A DNA stretch of 64,000 nt from Incurvaria masculella (Eukaryota; Arthropoda; Insecta; Lepidoptera; Incurvariidae). Shown here piece by piece: positions 32,761-42,417 of this stretch. Both the position numbers and the translations under genes were made by a program. The first letter of the stretch is position 1; each line of letters begins with the position of its first letter. The notes beneath the pieces were generated by a model. That model searched no databases, was not told where the DNA came from, and worked only from the letters and a program-made list of their open reading frames with translations. The stretch lies in the NCBI GenBank assembly GCA_946894095.1, contig OX335651.1, positions 19,676,501 to 19,740,500 on the forward strand, given 5' to 3'.

Positions 32761-32923
32761 ATGACGATGCTGGCGGTGAAGAACTTCTTCCTGCCCGAGA
32801 AGCGGCCGGAGACGCCGCGCTTCTCGCGCATGCCCGAGGCGCTGATGCGATCCATCCGCCGCCGCTCGCTGCGCGTCAAGCGCACCAAGTCCCTGGTGCT
32901 CGTGCAGGAGAAGCGAAAGTCCG
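32761..32923 (+). CDS. first coding exon of an unidentified host gene
   Basis: An ATG in fair context (GGGCGAGCATGACGATG; a second in-frame ATG is at 32767) opens 54 codons ending at a strong splice donor, CCG|GTGAGT, in phase 1. GC content is far above the flanks and concentrated at third positions, as in lepidopteran coding exons. The peptide (MTMLAVKNFFLPEKRPETPR, then FSRMPEALMRSIRRRSLRVK, then RTKSLVLVQEKRKS) is rich in Arg/Lys and has no signal peptide or membrane segment. RRRSLR and KRTKSL are basic Ser motifs of the kind basophilic kinases use, so a cytoplasmic signalling or cytoskeletal protein is possible, but I recognise no family. The next exon is not apparent in the window. The nested foldbacks at 32981 begin only about 60 bp inside the presumed intron. 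Confidence 0.65.
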
Positions 32924-32980
32924 GTGAGTGGGTAGCGTATGCTGTTCCATCGCTATGTTTGCTTAGCATTTTTTTAACTA

Positions 32981-33656
32981 AAGCTGAAATAAATAGTCAT
33001 AACTGAAACTAACGAAAAGTACTACATTCTTGAAAAAAATGCTGAGATTCATAGGCTGAGATAAATAGTCGTAACAGAAACGAAGACTAGCGAAAAGTAT
33101 TACTTTATAACGCCATTTCGACACACTCAGGCTGAGATAAATAGTCGTAACTGAAACTAAGACTAACGAAAAATAGTACTTAGTGACGTCACTTTGACAC
33201 ATTTTGTGTGGACAAAATGTCACTTTAACACTAGAAGATTACTTATACTTGGCTAAACCAAAATTTTCCTTCCGACTGTCAGTTTTGACATAAAATTCAT
33301 GGAAGTAATGACAAATTTGACTGTGGGAAGCTATACTTTGGCTAAGCCAAGCACGAGTAATGTCTATGGCTGAGATAAATAGTCGTAACAGAAACTAAGA
33401 CTAACAAAAAGTAGGACTGTGTGACGTAATTTTGCATTACTTTGAGATTTCGTCCATACAAACTGTGTCAAAGTGACGTCACTAAGTTCTACTTTTCGTT
33501 AGTCTTAGTTTCGGTTACGACTATTTATCTCAGCCTGAGTGTGTCGAAATGACGTCATAAACTAATACTTTTCGCTAGTCTTAGTTTCTGTTACGACTAT
33601 TTATCTCAGCCTATGAATCTCAGCATTCGTTTCTGTTGCGACCATTTATTTTAAAC
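32981..33656. mobile_element. nested foldback elements (three or four shells)
   Basis: The end sequence GGCTGAGATAAATAGTCGTA (+ACNGAAACTAAGACTAACG) occurs at 32981 (diverged), 33055, 33130 and 33369. Its reverse complement occurs in mirrored order near 33500-33536, 33575-33610 and 33627-33655. The order is that of related snap-back elements inserted inside one another. The innermost unit (33369-33536) is complete. A second small foldback family (about 33230-33365, ends near CTTGGCTAAACC / GGCTAAGCCAAGC) lies within. A related composite is at 35784-36114. Confidence 0.85.
33369..33536. mobile_element. innermost complete foldback unit
   Basis: 168 bp from GGCTGAGATAAATAGTCGTA to TACGACTATTTATCTCAGCC. 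The arms extend at least 45 bp on each side and include GTGACGT/ACGTCAC. It carries no coding sequence and is probably the basic unit of the family. Confidence 0.85.
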
Positions 33657-34366
33657 AAAGTTATCTCAAGCGGTACAGAAGTTTCCGTTGTTAATAACCA
33701 CTAGAAAATAAATAAGAAGTCGCAAGTAGTAAGCATTCCTAGCCTCTTGGAAACACCAGGCGACCACCTTGGTTTTCCGCATTTGCTGTGCAAGCTTGGT
33801 ACTCAATGTTTTTCGGGATACATAGAGAAACTACTACTCATTGAGAAATCTGGTGACCAACGCTGTCTACAAGCGTTGAATCAATATGGAGTTTCAGAAG
33901 GGGAACGTACAGCATATTAGGCTTTATGGGCAGCTTTGTGGGCATAGAGGTTTTTTTTCACTTAGTCTGGTCGTTGCATCGAATAATTCAGCAAGTTTCT
34001 GCGTATTTTAATCCCCTCTCTAAATGTATTTTCCCTAAATTCTCATTATGAGTAGCCATTCAAAACATTGCTCGCGACTATTTGTGCTCAAACATTTCCC
34101 AACTCTCTGATTGCTTGTTTTATCGTTATGAGGTAGTCGTGGGCGTTTCACTGGTTTTCGAAAACGTTAGTAACTGTTAATGCTGATGCCGATAGCCGTT
34201 AGCGGAAACGGTTTCAAAAAGAAATGAAAGAAAACTCCCTCTCCCTTCTTCTCCCTTTTTTTTTTTTTATTTTTTTTTTGGCTGGACATGAATGGGTATA
34301 ATGACATCTAGCACGGTTCAATCATCTCACATGAATTCTGAATCTCGAGTGCAGTGACCTGTATTC
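33657..34366. other. presumed intronic or intergenic DNA
   Basis: No repeat or exon was recognised. A T-rich run lies at 34256-34280. Confidence 0.4.
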
Positions 34367-34720
34367 AAAAACTGGCCAAGTGCGAGTCGGACTCGAACAC
34401 GAAGAGTTCCGTACCATCGAACAAAAAAAATCACGTTTTTTGTATGGGGGCCCCCTTTAATTTAAATTATTTTATAATCTTACCTATTTGTTGTTATAGC
34501 GGCAAAATAAATACACAATCTGTGAAAATTTCAGCTGTCTATCTGTTACGGTTACTGAGATACAGCCCTGTGACAGACGGACAGACGGACGGACAGACGG
34601 ACGGACGGACGGACGGACGGACGGACGGACGGACGGACGGACGGACGGACGGACGGACGTACGGACAGCGGAGGCTTAGTAATAGGGTTCCGTTTTCACC
34701 CTTTGGGTACGGAACCCTAA
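34367..34720 (-). repeat. ACGG-family repeat with expanded microsatellite
   Basis: Complete in reverse orientation, with ends AAAAACTGGCCAAGTGCGAG and GGGTACGGAACCCTAA. The internal array of ACGG units spans about 34575-34668 (94 bp), one of the two longest in the window. The right-hand hairpin is otherwise standard. Confidence 0.92.
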
Positions 34721-34967
34721 CAAGAAAAAGACAAAAAATCCAAAAATCAAAATCAAGAATGAGGTTTTGTTACTATGTAGTTATCGCAAACAATTAAGAA
34801 GTCAGACAAAACTTTTTATCCTCGACAAAATAATCCCCAGAAATAATATAACACAAATGATAAATAAACATATTTATAATTTATTTCATATGCCTATTAG
34901 CATTTAGAAATACTAATCGTTGGACTTTTTCTGTAAGCAAACCACAACGGCGCAGCGCCTCTTCGAC
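34721..34967. other. no recognised feature
   Basis: AT-rich. Confidence 0.4.
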
Positions 34968-34998
34968 TACATTTCATTTTCATTTCATTTCATTTCTG
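34968..34998. repeat. (TTTCA)n microsatellite
   Basis: A short pentamer array resembling the 3' tail of the retrotransposon at 5510. It could be the tail of a 'dead-on-arrival' plus-strand copy, but no element sequence precedes it. Confidence 0.5.
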
Positions 34999-35300
34999 TA
35001 ATGCGCGCACTGCGCGCGCGCATTACGGTTTCGGGGGTAACCCCAGTTGCGAGAGTCGCCGGCTACAAGCCGCAACGAAGTAATTATTAATATTACTATT
35101 ACTCGTAACCCCAGTTACGAGAGTCGCGCCGGCTTCAAGCCGATTACAGCTACATTGCGCGAGCGAGACAGTCGCGGCTGGCGGGTCGTTGCGTCTAGAC
35201 GCTTCGCAACCTACGGGCTTTCGTTGGCGCGCCGCGTGCGCGATCCAGTGCGCTACAAGAAACTTGTAGCGGCCATACTGCTCGGCGTAAAATGAATACT
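34999..35300. promoter_or_regulatory. CpG-rich island with an internal direct repeat
   Basis: GTAACCCCAGTTGCGAGAGTCGC and CGGCTACAAGCCG recur slightly altered about 68 bp later (35037 and 35106 blocks). CGCGCGC runs and GGCGCGCCGCG stand far above the background GC. The 82-codon frame across it is unsupported. Promoter, exon or a GC-rich repeat are all possible. Confidence 0.3.
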
Positions 35301-35783
35301 TCGTTTTTACACTAGTAACAGTTTACAAACCCATTTCTCATTTCTCGTCCCACGACTATTATGAGGGCAATACTGAGCGTATTAAAATTATATACTTATG
35401 TAGCTCAAGACTACTATCTATGTTTAGGTTCAGAACCGAAAACAGCCCTTCTTACGGCTCAGTTCGGTCTACAACCGCCGCTAATTAAAAACTCAAACCC
35501 ATTTGTAGAAGCATCAACGTGCGTGTCTCCATTAGCAGAACAAACGTCGCAGACCGCAGCAACGTACAGTTTGACATTTAACCCCCCATCCGGTGACCGG
35601 CGCGGCACGCGCCAGGTGCGCACGCCAACGCTACACGATCGCATCTAGACTGCGGCTAGCTGACCGCGAAAGGGTTAACGGACAGCAGACGGTTCCTTGG
35701 GTAAACTGTCGCTAGCAAGTTAATTGTGATCCGGGAAGCCTGCTTTGAACTCTCGCTAAACAAAACCGCGTGCAGAGAATAAG
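35301..35783. other. unassigned, GC-richer at 35530-35660
   Basis: The frame at 35361-35648 has no recognised domain and no good splice context. Confidence 0.35.
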
Positions 35784-36114
35784 ATTGAGATAAATAGTCG
35801 TAACAGAAACGAATGCTGAGATTCATCGACATTACTCGTGCTTGGCTTAGCCTAAGTATGGTTTCCGACTGTTCAATTTGACATTGGGTACAAACATTTA
35901 ATGCCAAAACTGACAGTCGAAAGACATACTTTGCCTCAGCCAAGTACGAGTAATGTCTATGAATCTCAGCATAAGACTAACAAAAAATATTACTTTGTGA
36001 TGTCACTTTGCATTAATTTGAGATTTCGTCCATACAAAATGTGTTGAAGTGACGTCACAAAGTACTACTTTTCGTTAGTCTTGTTTCTGTTACGACTATT
36101 TATCTCAGCCTAGG
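35784..36114. mobile_element. composite foldback, second copy of the 33-kb family
   Basis: Outer ends are GAGATAAATAGTCGTAACAG and its complement ending at ATTTATCTCAGCC. Within it lies the smaller foldback (about 35818-35960) with ends GCTGAGATTCATCGACATTA and its mirror TAATGTCTATGAATCTCAGC, whose arms contain CTCGTGCTTGGCTTAGCC. The nested order repeats that seen at 32981-33656. Confidence 0.85.
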
Positions 36115-36150
36115 GCTTGTTAGAAGAAAGTATTGATATGGTCACAACAA

Positions 36151-36335
36151 TAATGCGCATTTCGTCACGAATGTCACCCGTTCCATGGTTACGGACTCAA
36201 TGTGAAACTGTAGGTCCCCCTAGTGGGTGGCAGGCGCCTGCCCGGTTTGGTGCCATCGCATTGAATGAAAAGATGGTGATCGAAGTGGCAATGATATATT
36301 GACCGTGTTTTCCGTCGATTTCATATTCGAAGAAC
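36151..36335 (+). repeat. SINE internal part
   Basis: GCGCATTTCGTCACGAATGT, CCGTTCCATGGTTACGGA, ACTGTAGGTCCCC and GCATTGAATGAAAAGATGGT follow the SINE body order. Head and tail are lost. Confidence 0.75.
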
Positions 36336-37766
36336 CGAAGGAATACCTCCTTGGTCGTATCTTATGAAGCTCTATCCTCTCTGCCTTCCTACCCCTGCAG
36401 AACACCGCGTGATAATATTTTGTAACTTAATGTGTATTCACGGAGATTAGTTATTTGATAGTCATGTAGATGGATCATGGATCAACGTTTATGACAGACG
36501 AAAGTAAGGATTTGAATGAACGATATTGTTGTATCACTTCACTGAAAAAGAAATCAGCCATTGCACCCCGCTGTCGTTACTGCGTGCCAAGACCGTAATT
36601 TTGTGAAATGTTCTCACGGTTCTTGGAAGACTCGATGTGTTTCATTCGAGATCTCAGAAATAAAAAGAGAATTCATGTTCTCTCGCGCACGTATTTTGCA
36701 CGGTTAATGTAATGTAAATTACAAAACACTCGTAGTATTTATTTATAAATGGGTATATTATTAGCCCGATCAGTGTTTTAGTTTTTTGGTAGAATGGGAG
36801 AATGTGGTTTTTTTTATTACGTTAAGAGTTCGGAAATGGGGAAAAATTTGCTGTAACTATTAAAAAAACGGTGAGATATCTCCTGGTATAATGTGTCCTA
36901 CTGAACCTACTAATAATAAGAAATAGGAAATTTTAATGTTTATTGAATGTTCTTATAATGACGCAACCGATTTCTTTATAATTTGTTTCAAGACGTGTCT
37001 TGCTAATTTAAAATATACATAGAAAACAAACAAAACGTCAGTATTGGAATATTTTTGTATTCAAAAGGTCAAAATATTGCAAAGATAAAAGATCATTGAA
37101 ATGTTTTGGTCACATCGTCATTTCCAAGTTGTCAAGTTACGTACGAAAATTATTTTCTCCAGGAAAAACATTCGTGGAATAAGTTTCTACAACTTTCGAA
37201 GAGGACTAACACGTCTTTAATTAAACAAGAATTAAGTATAGAGCTTATTCAGAAACTTCACGTCATTAACATCTTATAGACGTAAATTAAATGCATGTTC
37301 GCTCTAACGTCATGAACGAATTCGCGATGATATCACTCCGATCAGTTATAGGCTATTCTCATCTCATACTCTGAAATCGTGTTTTGTAAAAATATCTCAT
37401 TCGCTTAACGGCCTCTTGGGTGGCAGTCGTTTTAAAAAGAGTGCTGAATATATTTTCGTCACATTCCTCGCTAAGTTGCTACAATTGAATGTAACGAGCG
37501 AACTGTGGCACCAAGAACGTTAAAAACAAATGGACGCGAGATTGTCCATGGCTCGCTATCACTGAAACCGTGTCGCCGTAATAGTTTTTATGGGGTTATC
37601 AAAGGAATACCGATGATTGGAACATTAGCACAGATTAAGACCATTTTGTAATATTTCCATAATATTCAAAGTTCTGTTGTGTTTGCATGCATGTATACCA
37701 CAAATTTTCATTTAACCTCACAGCGAGTCGCGGGTATAGTAGAAACGAATCGTTTCATGGAATTTA
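36336..37766. other. no recognised feature
   Basis: A long AT-rich stretch without exons or window-shared repeats. Confidence 0.4.
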
Positions 37767-38127
37767 CCGTAAGCACCTGAAAATTTCGCTTCCCATACAA
37801 ACGTAGTTTACTAATGATTTGAAGACCACTGTTCCAACTTACTTGATATTTGGTATCTAATATTAGGCTACAAATATCTGTCTCTGCATGCCTTTGTTTT
37901 TTCGGTAAATGTATTCTGGGTCAAACCACAGAGAAAACAAAATTCGTATGAAGATTTTCTTTTTGCATTAATTTCATTCGGTTTGAATTTTTCAAAAAAA
38001 CAAAAGAATGAAGACACAGATATTTGTTACCTGATATTAGATATTAAATATCAATTTTATTGGAATAGCGGTTTCCAAATGATTAGTAAACTACGTTTGT
38101 ATGGGGAGCATAGCTTACGGGCCGTTC
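37767..38127. mobile_element. TTAA MITE family T3, copy 1 (left end lost)
   Basis: The right end GCTTACGGGCCGTTC is followed by TTAA (38128-38131). The left end begins only at CCGTAAGC, without TTAA. Arms CCCATACAAACGTAGTTTAC / GTAAACTACGTTTGTATGG are inverted repeats. Nearly identical to 51668-52035. Confidence 0.8.
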
Positions 38128-38131
38128 TTAA

Positions 38132-38528
38132 TGGCATCGTGGCAGACTCGGTGCCATGGCGCGATTGTGGTTTGTATCTCTAGTCCATTTCTTTTTAACG
38201 TTCTTGTGTGGCACATTCATTAAAACTAGATCGATCGCGATTGCTAGTAATTTGTTAGCGAGCAATGAGAATTTCATTACATGAATATCTATAGTTTTGG
38301 CTGGTTAAAAACGCATTGATCCCAAAACTAAATTCTGCCAACAATTAATGATAGACTGGCTGTGTCACAGAATCACAATTATGTGTTTTCTAGTTATTCA
38401 AAGGGGAAGAATACTCAACGTTAGGACCTCACTTTAGGAATGTTTTGACATCAACATCTATCAAGTTTTAATTACGAGTTTTTAAATACAATATATTATC
38501 CATGATGCAGTTATAATAAGGTTTGGAG
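38132..38528. other. no recognised feature
   Basis: AT-rich. Confidence 0.4.
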
Positions 38529-38887
38529 GAAAAAACCGGCCAAGTGCGAGTCGGACTCGCACACGAAGGGTTCCGCACCATCGTAAAAAATAAAACAAAA
38601 AAATCACGTTTTTTGTATGGGAGCCCCCTTTAATTTTAATTATTTTTTAGTCTTACCTATTTGTTGTTATGGCGGCAAAATAAATACACACTCTGTGAAA
38701 ATTTCAGCTGTTTACCTGTTACGGTTACTGAGATACAGCCCTGTGACAGACGGACAGACGGACGGACGGACGGACGGACGGACGGACGGACGGACGGACG
38801 GACGGACGGACGGACGGACGGACGGACGGACGGACAGCGGAGGCTCAGTAATAGGGTTCCGTTTTCACCCTTTGGGTACGGAACCCT
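38529..38887 (-). repeat. ACGG-family repeat, expanded array, first of tandem pair
   Basis: Complete copy with a (GACG)n array at about 38747-38836. It joins the next copy in the same orientation and shares the AAAAA between them. The open frames reading TDGRTDG or SVRPSVRP on the two strands come from the microsatellite and are not proteins. Confidence 0.92.
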
Positions 38888-39177
38888 AAAAACCGGCCAA
38901 GTGCGATTCGGGCTCGCACACGAAGGGTTCCGTTCCATCGAACAAGATTTAACACAAAAAATCACGTTTTTTGTATGGGGACCCCCTATAATTCTTATTA
39001 TTTTAAAATGTTACCTATTTGTTGTTATAGCGGCAAAATTAATACACACTCTGTGAAAATTTCAGCTGCCTACCTATTACGGTTCATGAGATACAGCCCT
39101 GTGACAGACGGACGGACGGACAGCGGAGGCTTAGTAATAGGGTTCCGTTTTCACCCTTTGGTACGGAACCCTAAAAA
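38888..39177 (-). repeat. ACGG-family repeat, second of tandem pair
   Basis: It begins AAAAACCGGCCAAGTGCGAT immediately after the first copy ends. Its array is only three units long (39108-39122). The different internal substitutions and array length argue against a simple tandem duplication of one copy. Confidence 0.92.
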
Positions 39178-39470
39178 AGAGGATTTGTTTTTTTCAAACT
39201 AATTTTAATATAATAGACCAGCACAAAGAGTGCAATGATATATAATAGGTCTATGTTATTGTGATATTTTCTTTTCTACGACTTCATTCGATTAACATAA
39301 TTTAGAACAAATAATTTTCAGAATGATAACAAGAAATTTTTGTCATTTACATGAGTAAATAAAATTTTAAAATCTATCCTTTTTTATTTTGCATGGTATC
39401 TGACAGCTTTGTCAAAGCTGTCAGATCAGTCTGTTTTAGGTGAGCTCGCTTCGGCGACACCTGTCGTGAT
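39178..39470. other. no recognised feature
   Basis: Contains a short inverted repeat (CTGACAGCTTTGTCAAAGCTGTCAG region near 39400-39425), otherwise AT-rich. Confidence 0.4.
39402..39426. repeat. short perfect hairpin
   Basis: CTGACAGCTTTG is followed, after one base, by its complement CAAAGCTGTCAG. Confidence 0.75.
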
Positions 39471-39799
39471 AAAAAAACCGGCCAAGTGCGAGTCGGACTC
39501 GCGCACGAAGGGTTCCGTACCATCGTAGAAGATTTATAACAAAAAATCACGTTCTTTGTATGGGGCCCTCTTTAATTTTTATCATTTTTTAATTTTGTTA
39601 AATTCTGTTTAAAATCTGTTTCATTGTTATAGCGGCAAAATAAATACACACTCTGTGAAAATTTCAGCTGCCTACCTATTACGGTTCATGAGAGACAGCC
39701 CTGTGACAGACGGACGGACGGACGGACGGATGGACGGACGGACAGCGGAGGCTTAGTAATAGGGTTCCGTTTTCACCCTTTGGGTACGGAACCCTAAAA
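39471..39799 (-). repeat. ACGG-family repeat, complete
   Basis: Ends ACCGGCCAAGTGCGAGTCGG and GGGTACGGAACCCTAAAAA; the array is at about 39709-39743. It is the third copy within 1.3 kb, all in the same orientation. Confidence 0.92.
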
Positions 39800-40757
39800 A
39801 GTAGTAAATACGGAATCCACTTCTATCGGAACATTAGGAGAAGACAATCGATCCGGCTGGGGTCTTCCGTATGAATACAGTATGTCCCGGAATATTTTCT
39901 TAGGACACATCCACGACGGAATCAATTTCCCATTCGACCGTTTCCCTCCGCCGTTCACTTTCCCATAAATAGTCACCGCACGCCCATAAAACGCGATACT
40001 TTGGAGTTCTCAACATAAATTGGGGCGTCATTGCCGCCTCCCGAGACAGTACGGACGGAGCGGTGGAAATTTATGTCGGTTCCGGAGTAATGGTCCCAGA
40101 GGCGAGGGCTCGCGAGTTGTGGGGTCACTGGAAATGTGGTGGTTTTTTGAGTGTGTTCTCTTCGGAAAATTAACAACGGGGATGTCTGAAGAAAATATTA
40201 AGGCGCTAAGACTAGCAAACTACTCGCGCCATACAAATACACCTTTTAACAAATGTAATAAAATGTAGTGAAACGCTTCAGCAAATCCAAATAGAACTCT
40301 AGACTGATAATGGATTGTTAATATTTTTTGATTCCATCATTTATTTAAATAACAATAAATAATAAAAAAGTTGATTTTTCTCATTAGAAATCTGAAAGTA
40401 ATTCGATTTCTAGATACAAGCAAAAACAGCATATATGCATTAACAAAAAATCCATTTGCTTTTAGATTTCTACATTTAGTCAAAAAAGTTCGGAAAAGGA
40501 CACAGTTTCCGCAATTAATTTTGTATAGAAAAAGGAAATATACACTAACGAAAATAGGTAGATTCCTAGACAAGGAATCATATATTGTAAGAATGACACT
40601 TCTAATCGTCAGACTTAGTTAGTTAACTTGGGGTGCCCCGTCTAACTTTGCGATTTGGCTAGTACCAGGGCCTTAAATTATGTATTTTGTCAAACCTAAA
40701 TTGAAGCACGTTTATGACACAGCAATGGTGTTTCCACCCATGGGCATCACGATATAT
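39800..40757. other. unassigned; single-copy-looking block at 39800-40180
   Basis: 39800-40180 is GC-richer, non-repetitive in this window and open in two minus-strand frames (60 and 67 codons) without recognised domains. The rest is AT-rich. Confidence 0.35.
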
Positions 40758-40759
40758 TA

Positions 40760-42039
40760 GGTTGGGGAAAAAGTTTCTTCGCATTTTTTAAGAAAATTCA
40801 AAACATTTTTTAATATGGTTTATTTACATTTAACTAAAGTATGTAGGTACCATTTTGTTCGATAACTTTTTGCCATCTTGTAGGTAGGGACATGATCCCA
40901 TTGCTATAGAAATATTGGGACTTCTGATCAATATACCGCGACAAGTGGTTATGGCAGTCCTCTCGTGATGTTAACCTGACACTGCCTAAAGAATTCTGAA
41001 GAGACCTAAACAGGTGGAAATCTGAAGGTGCAAGGTCAGGACTATACGGCGGATGCATTAACACCTCCCAGCCAAACTCTCTTAGTTTTTGCTGAGTGGC
41101 TAAAGATGTGTGAGGTCTAGCGTAATCATGATGAAAAACCACACCCCTTATGTTGATTAATTCCGGCCGCTTTCTCTCAACTTCTTGCTTTAATCTCATC
41201 AGTTGTTCGCAGTAGATTTCAGAATCGATGGTCCTGCCTGGTGGTAACAGCTCATAATGAATAATGCCCTTCCAATCCCACCACACACACAGCATCACCT
41301 TGTTGCGAGTTAACCCGGGATTCGCCACAGTCTGTGAAGCTTGACCGGCCTTTGACCACGACCTTTTTCGCACGTTCTTGTCGTACGTGATCCACTTTTC
41401 ATCACCAGTTATCAGCTTCTTCAAAAATGGTTCGGTTTCATTACGTCGTAATAAAGAATCACAAATGAGTACACGGTTCATTAGGTTTCTTTCAGTGAGC
41501 TCGTGAGGTACCCAAATATCGAGCTTTTTTGTGTACCCAGTTTTTTTCAAATGCGCCAAAACTGTTTTGTGGTCAATTCCTAGTCCTTCAGCTACGTCGT
41601 AACTACTGATATGCCGATCTTGCTCCACTTTTTCAAAAATGGCATTCATTTTATCCGTAATAGGGCGACCAGAGCGACGTGCATCTTTGACATCAAAATT
41701 TCCGGATTGAAAACGCTTAAACCAAATTTGTGCTACTCTCACAGACACTGCACTAGGTCCATAAACATCGCAAATTTTTTTCGCGGCTTGCGTTGCATTT
41801 TTACCTTTTTTGTAGTAAAATTTTAAAATGCATCGAATTTCTTCATTAGATTCACTAGATTTTGACAGTACGAAAAACAAATGAGAATCACACATTTTCC
41901 TAATTTGAATTTGGAATTATGTTCTTTAAAATTTAAACTTTCAATGATACCAAAACCAGCCAGATACAAATAGTATAGCCAAAGAGATTTTATTACAAGT
42001 TCATACATACTATAATGCGAAAAGACTTTTTCCCCGACC
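40760..42039 (-). mobile_element. mariner copy B (cecropia-type), structurally intact
   Basis: A 1,280-bp element is flanked by TA on both sides (40758-40759 and 42040-42041). The two ends are GGTCGGGGAAAAAGTCTTTT (5', minus strand) and GGTTGGGGAAAAAGTTTCTT (3'), forming imperfect inverted repeats of about 28 bp. Intact ends, intact duplication and an uninterrupted transposase frame make it the best candidate for an active or recently active element here. Confidence 0.95.
40834..41895 (-). CDS. mariner transposase, full-length open frame
   Basis: The frame is 353 codons, about the usual mariner length of 345-350. Transposase binds the element's ends in the nucleus and cuts and rejoins them at TA sites. 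The N-terminal DNA-binding part has two helix-turn-helix-like blocks (AAKKICDVYG... and RHISSYDVAEGLGIDHKTV), with GRPITDKM between them. The WVPHEL linker follows, then the DD34D catalytic triad: ITGDEKW, FHHDYARPH and PSDFHLF, with exactly 34 residues between the last two. FHHDN is usual, so Y after D is a change near the active site. The start is odd: copy A has AAAATGAGTGAA, copy B has AAAATCTAGTGAA. The normal ATG is lost, but the added base opens an upstream ATG at 41895, adding MCDSHLFFVLSKS before SESNEEI. Activity is therefore uncertain. Confidence 0.9.
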   Translation of the reverse strand: MCDSHLFFVLSKSSESNEEIRCILKFYYKKGKNATQAAKKICDVYGPSAVSVRVAQIWFKRFQSGNFDVKDARRSGRPITDKMNAIFEKVEQDRHISSYDVAEGLGIDHKTVLAHLKKTGYTKKLDIWVPHELTERNLMNRVLICDSLLRRNETEPFLKKLITGDEKWITYDKNVRKRSWSKAGQASQTVANPGLTRNKVMLCVWWDWKGIIHYELLPPGRTIDSEIYCEQLMRLKQEVERKRPELINIRGVVFHHDYARPHTSLATQQKLREFGWEVLMHPPYSPDLAPSDFHLFRSLQNSLGSVRLTSREDCHNHLSRYIDQKSQYFYSNGIMSLPTRWQKVIEQNGTYIL

Positions 42040-42073
42040 TATTATTATACTTACATAATAGTAGTCCGACTTA

Positions 42074-42414
42074 GGGCCTTTTTCACCTACTGCTGATTAG
42101 CTTAATCGCCACATGTTAAGGGCCTTTCTTAACAGCTTGCAATCAATACGAGTACAAGATAATCAGCACTTTAATAATAAAGGCCCTTTAAGTCTCAATT
42201 AAAATAAATCAGCAGTTGGTGAACTAGTTTTCACCAAGTGCTGATTTATTTTATTTATCAAGGCCCTAAGAGGCTTTTTCACTTACTGCTGATTAGCTTA
42301 ATCGCCACATATTAAGGGCCTTTCTTAGCAGCTTGCAATCAATACCAGTACAAGATAATCAGGACTTTAGTAATAAAGGCCCTTTAAGTGTCTTCCCTTT
42401 GGTGAAAACCAGGC
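42074..42414. mobile_element. PIF-type MITE, double copy
   Basis: Flanked by TTA (42071-42073 and 42415-42417), with ends GGGCCTTTTTCACC and GGTGAAAACCAGGC. The interior repeats itself: TGCTGATTAGCTTAATCGCC at about 42091 and again at 42285, with an AAGGCCCTAAGAGGC junction at about 42262. It is therefore a dimer, or one copy inserted at the end of another. A single unit is at 56663-56820. Confidence 0.8.
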
Positions 42415-42417
42415 TTA

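Noticed and set aside
34575..34668. Possible CRISPR-like array of short repeats
   Set aside because: It is a pure tetranucleotide microsatellite without spacers, in a eukaryotic genome.
38617..39056. Open frames of 90-131 codons reading TDGRTDG or SVRPSVRP through ACGG arrays (also at 34354-34797)
   Set aside because: They are translations of a four-base microsatellite inside a non-coding repeat, open because the array has no stops in those frames.
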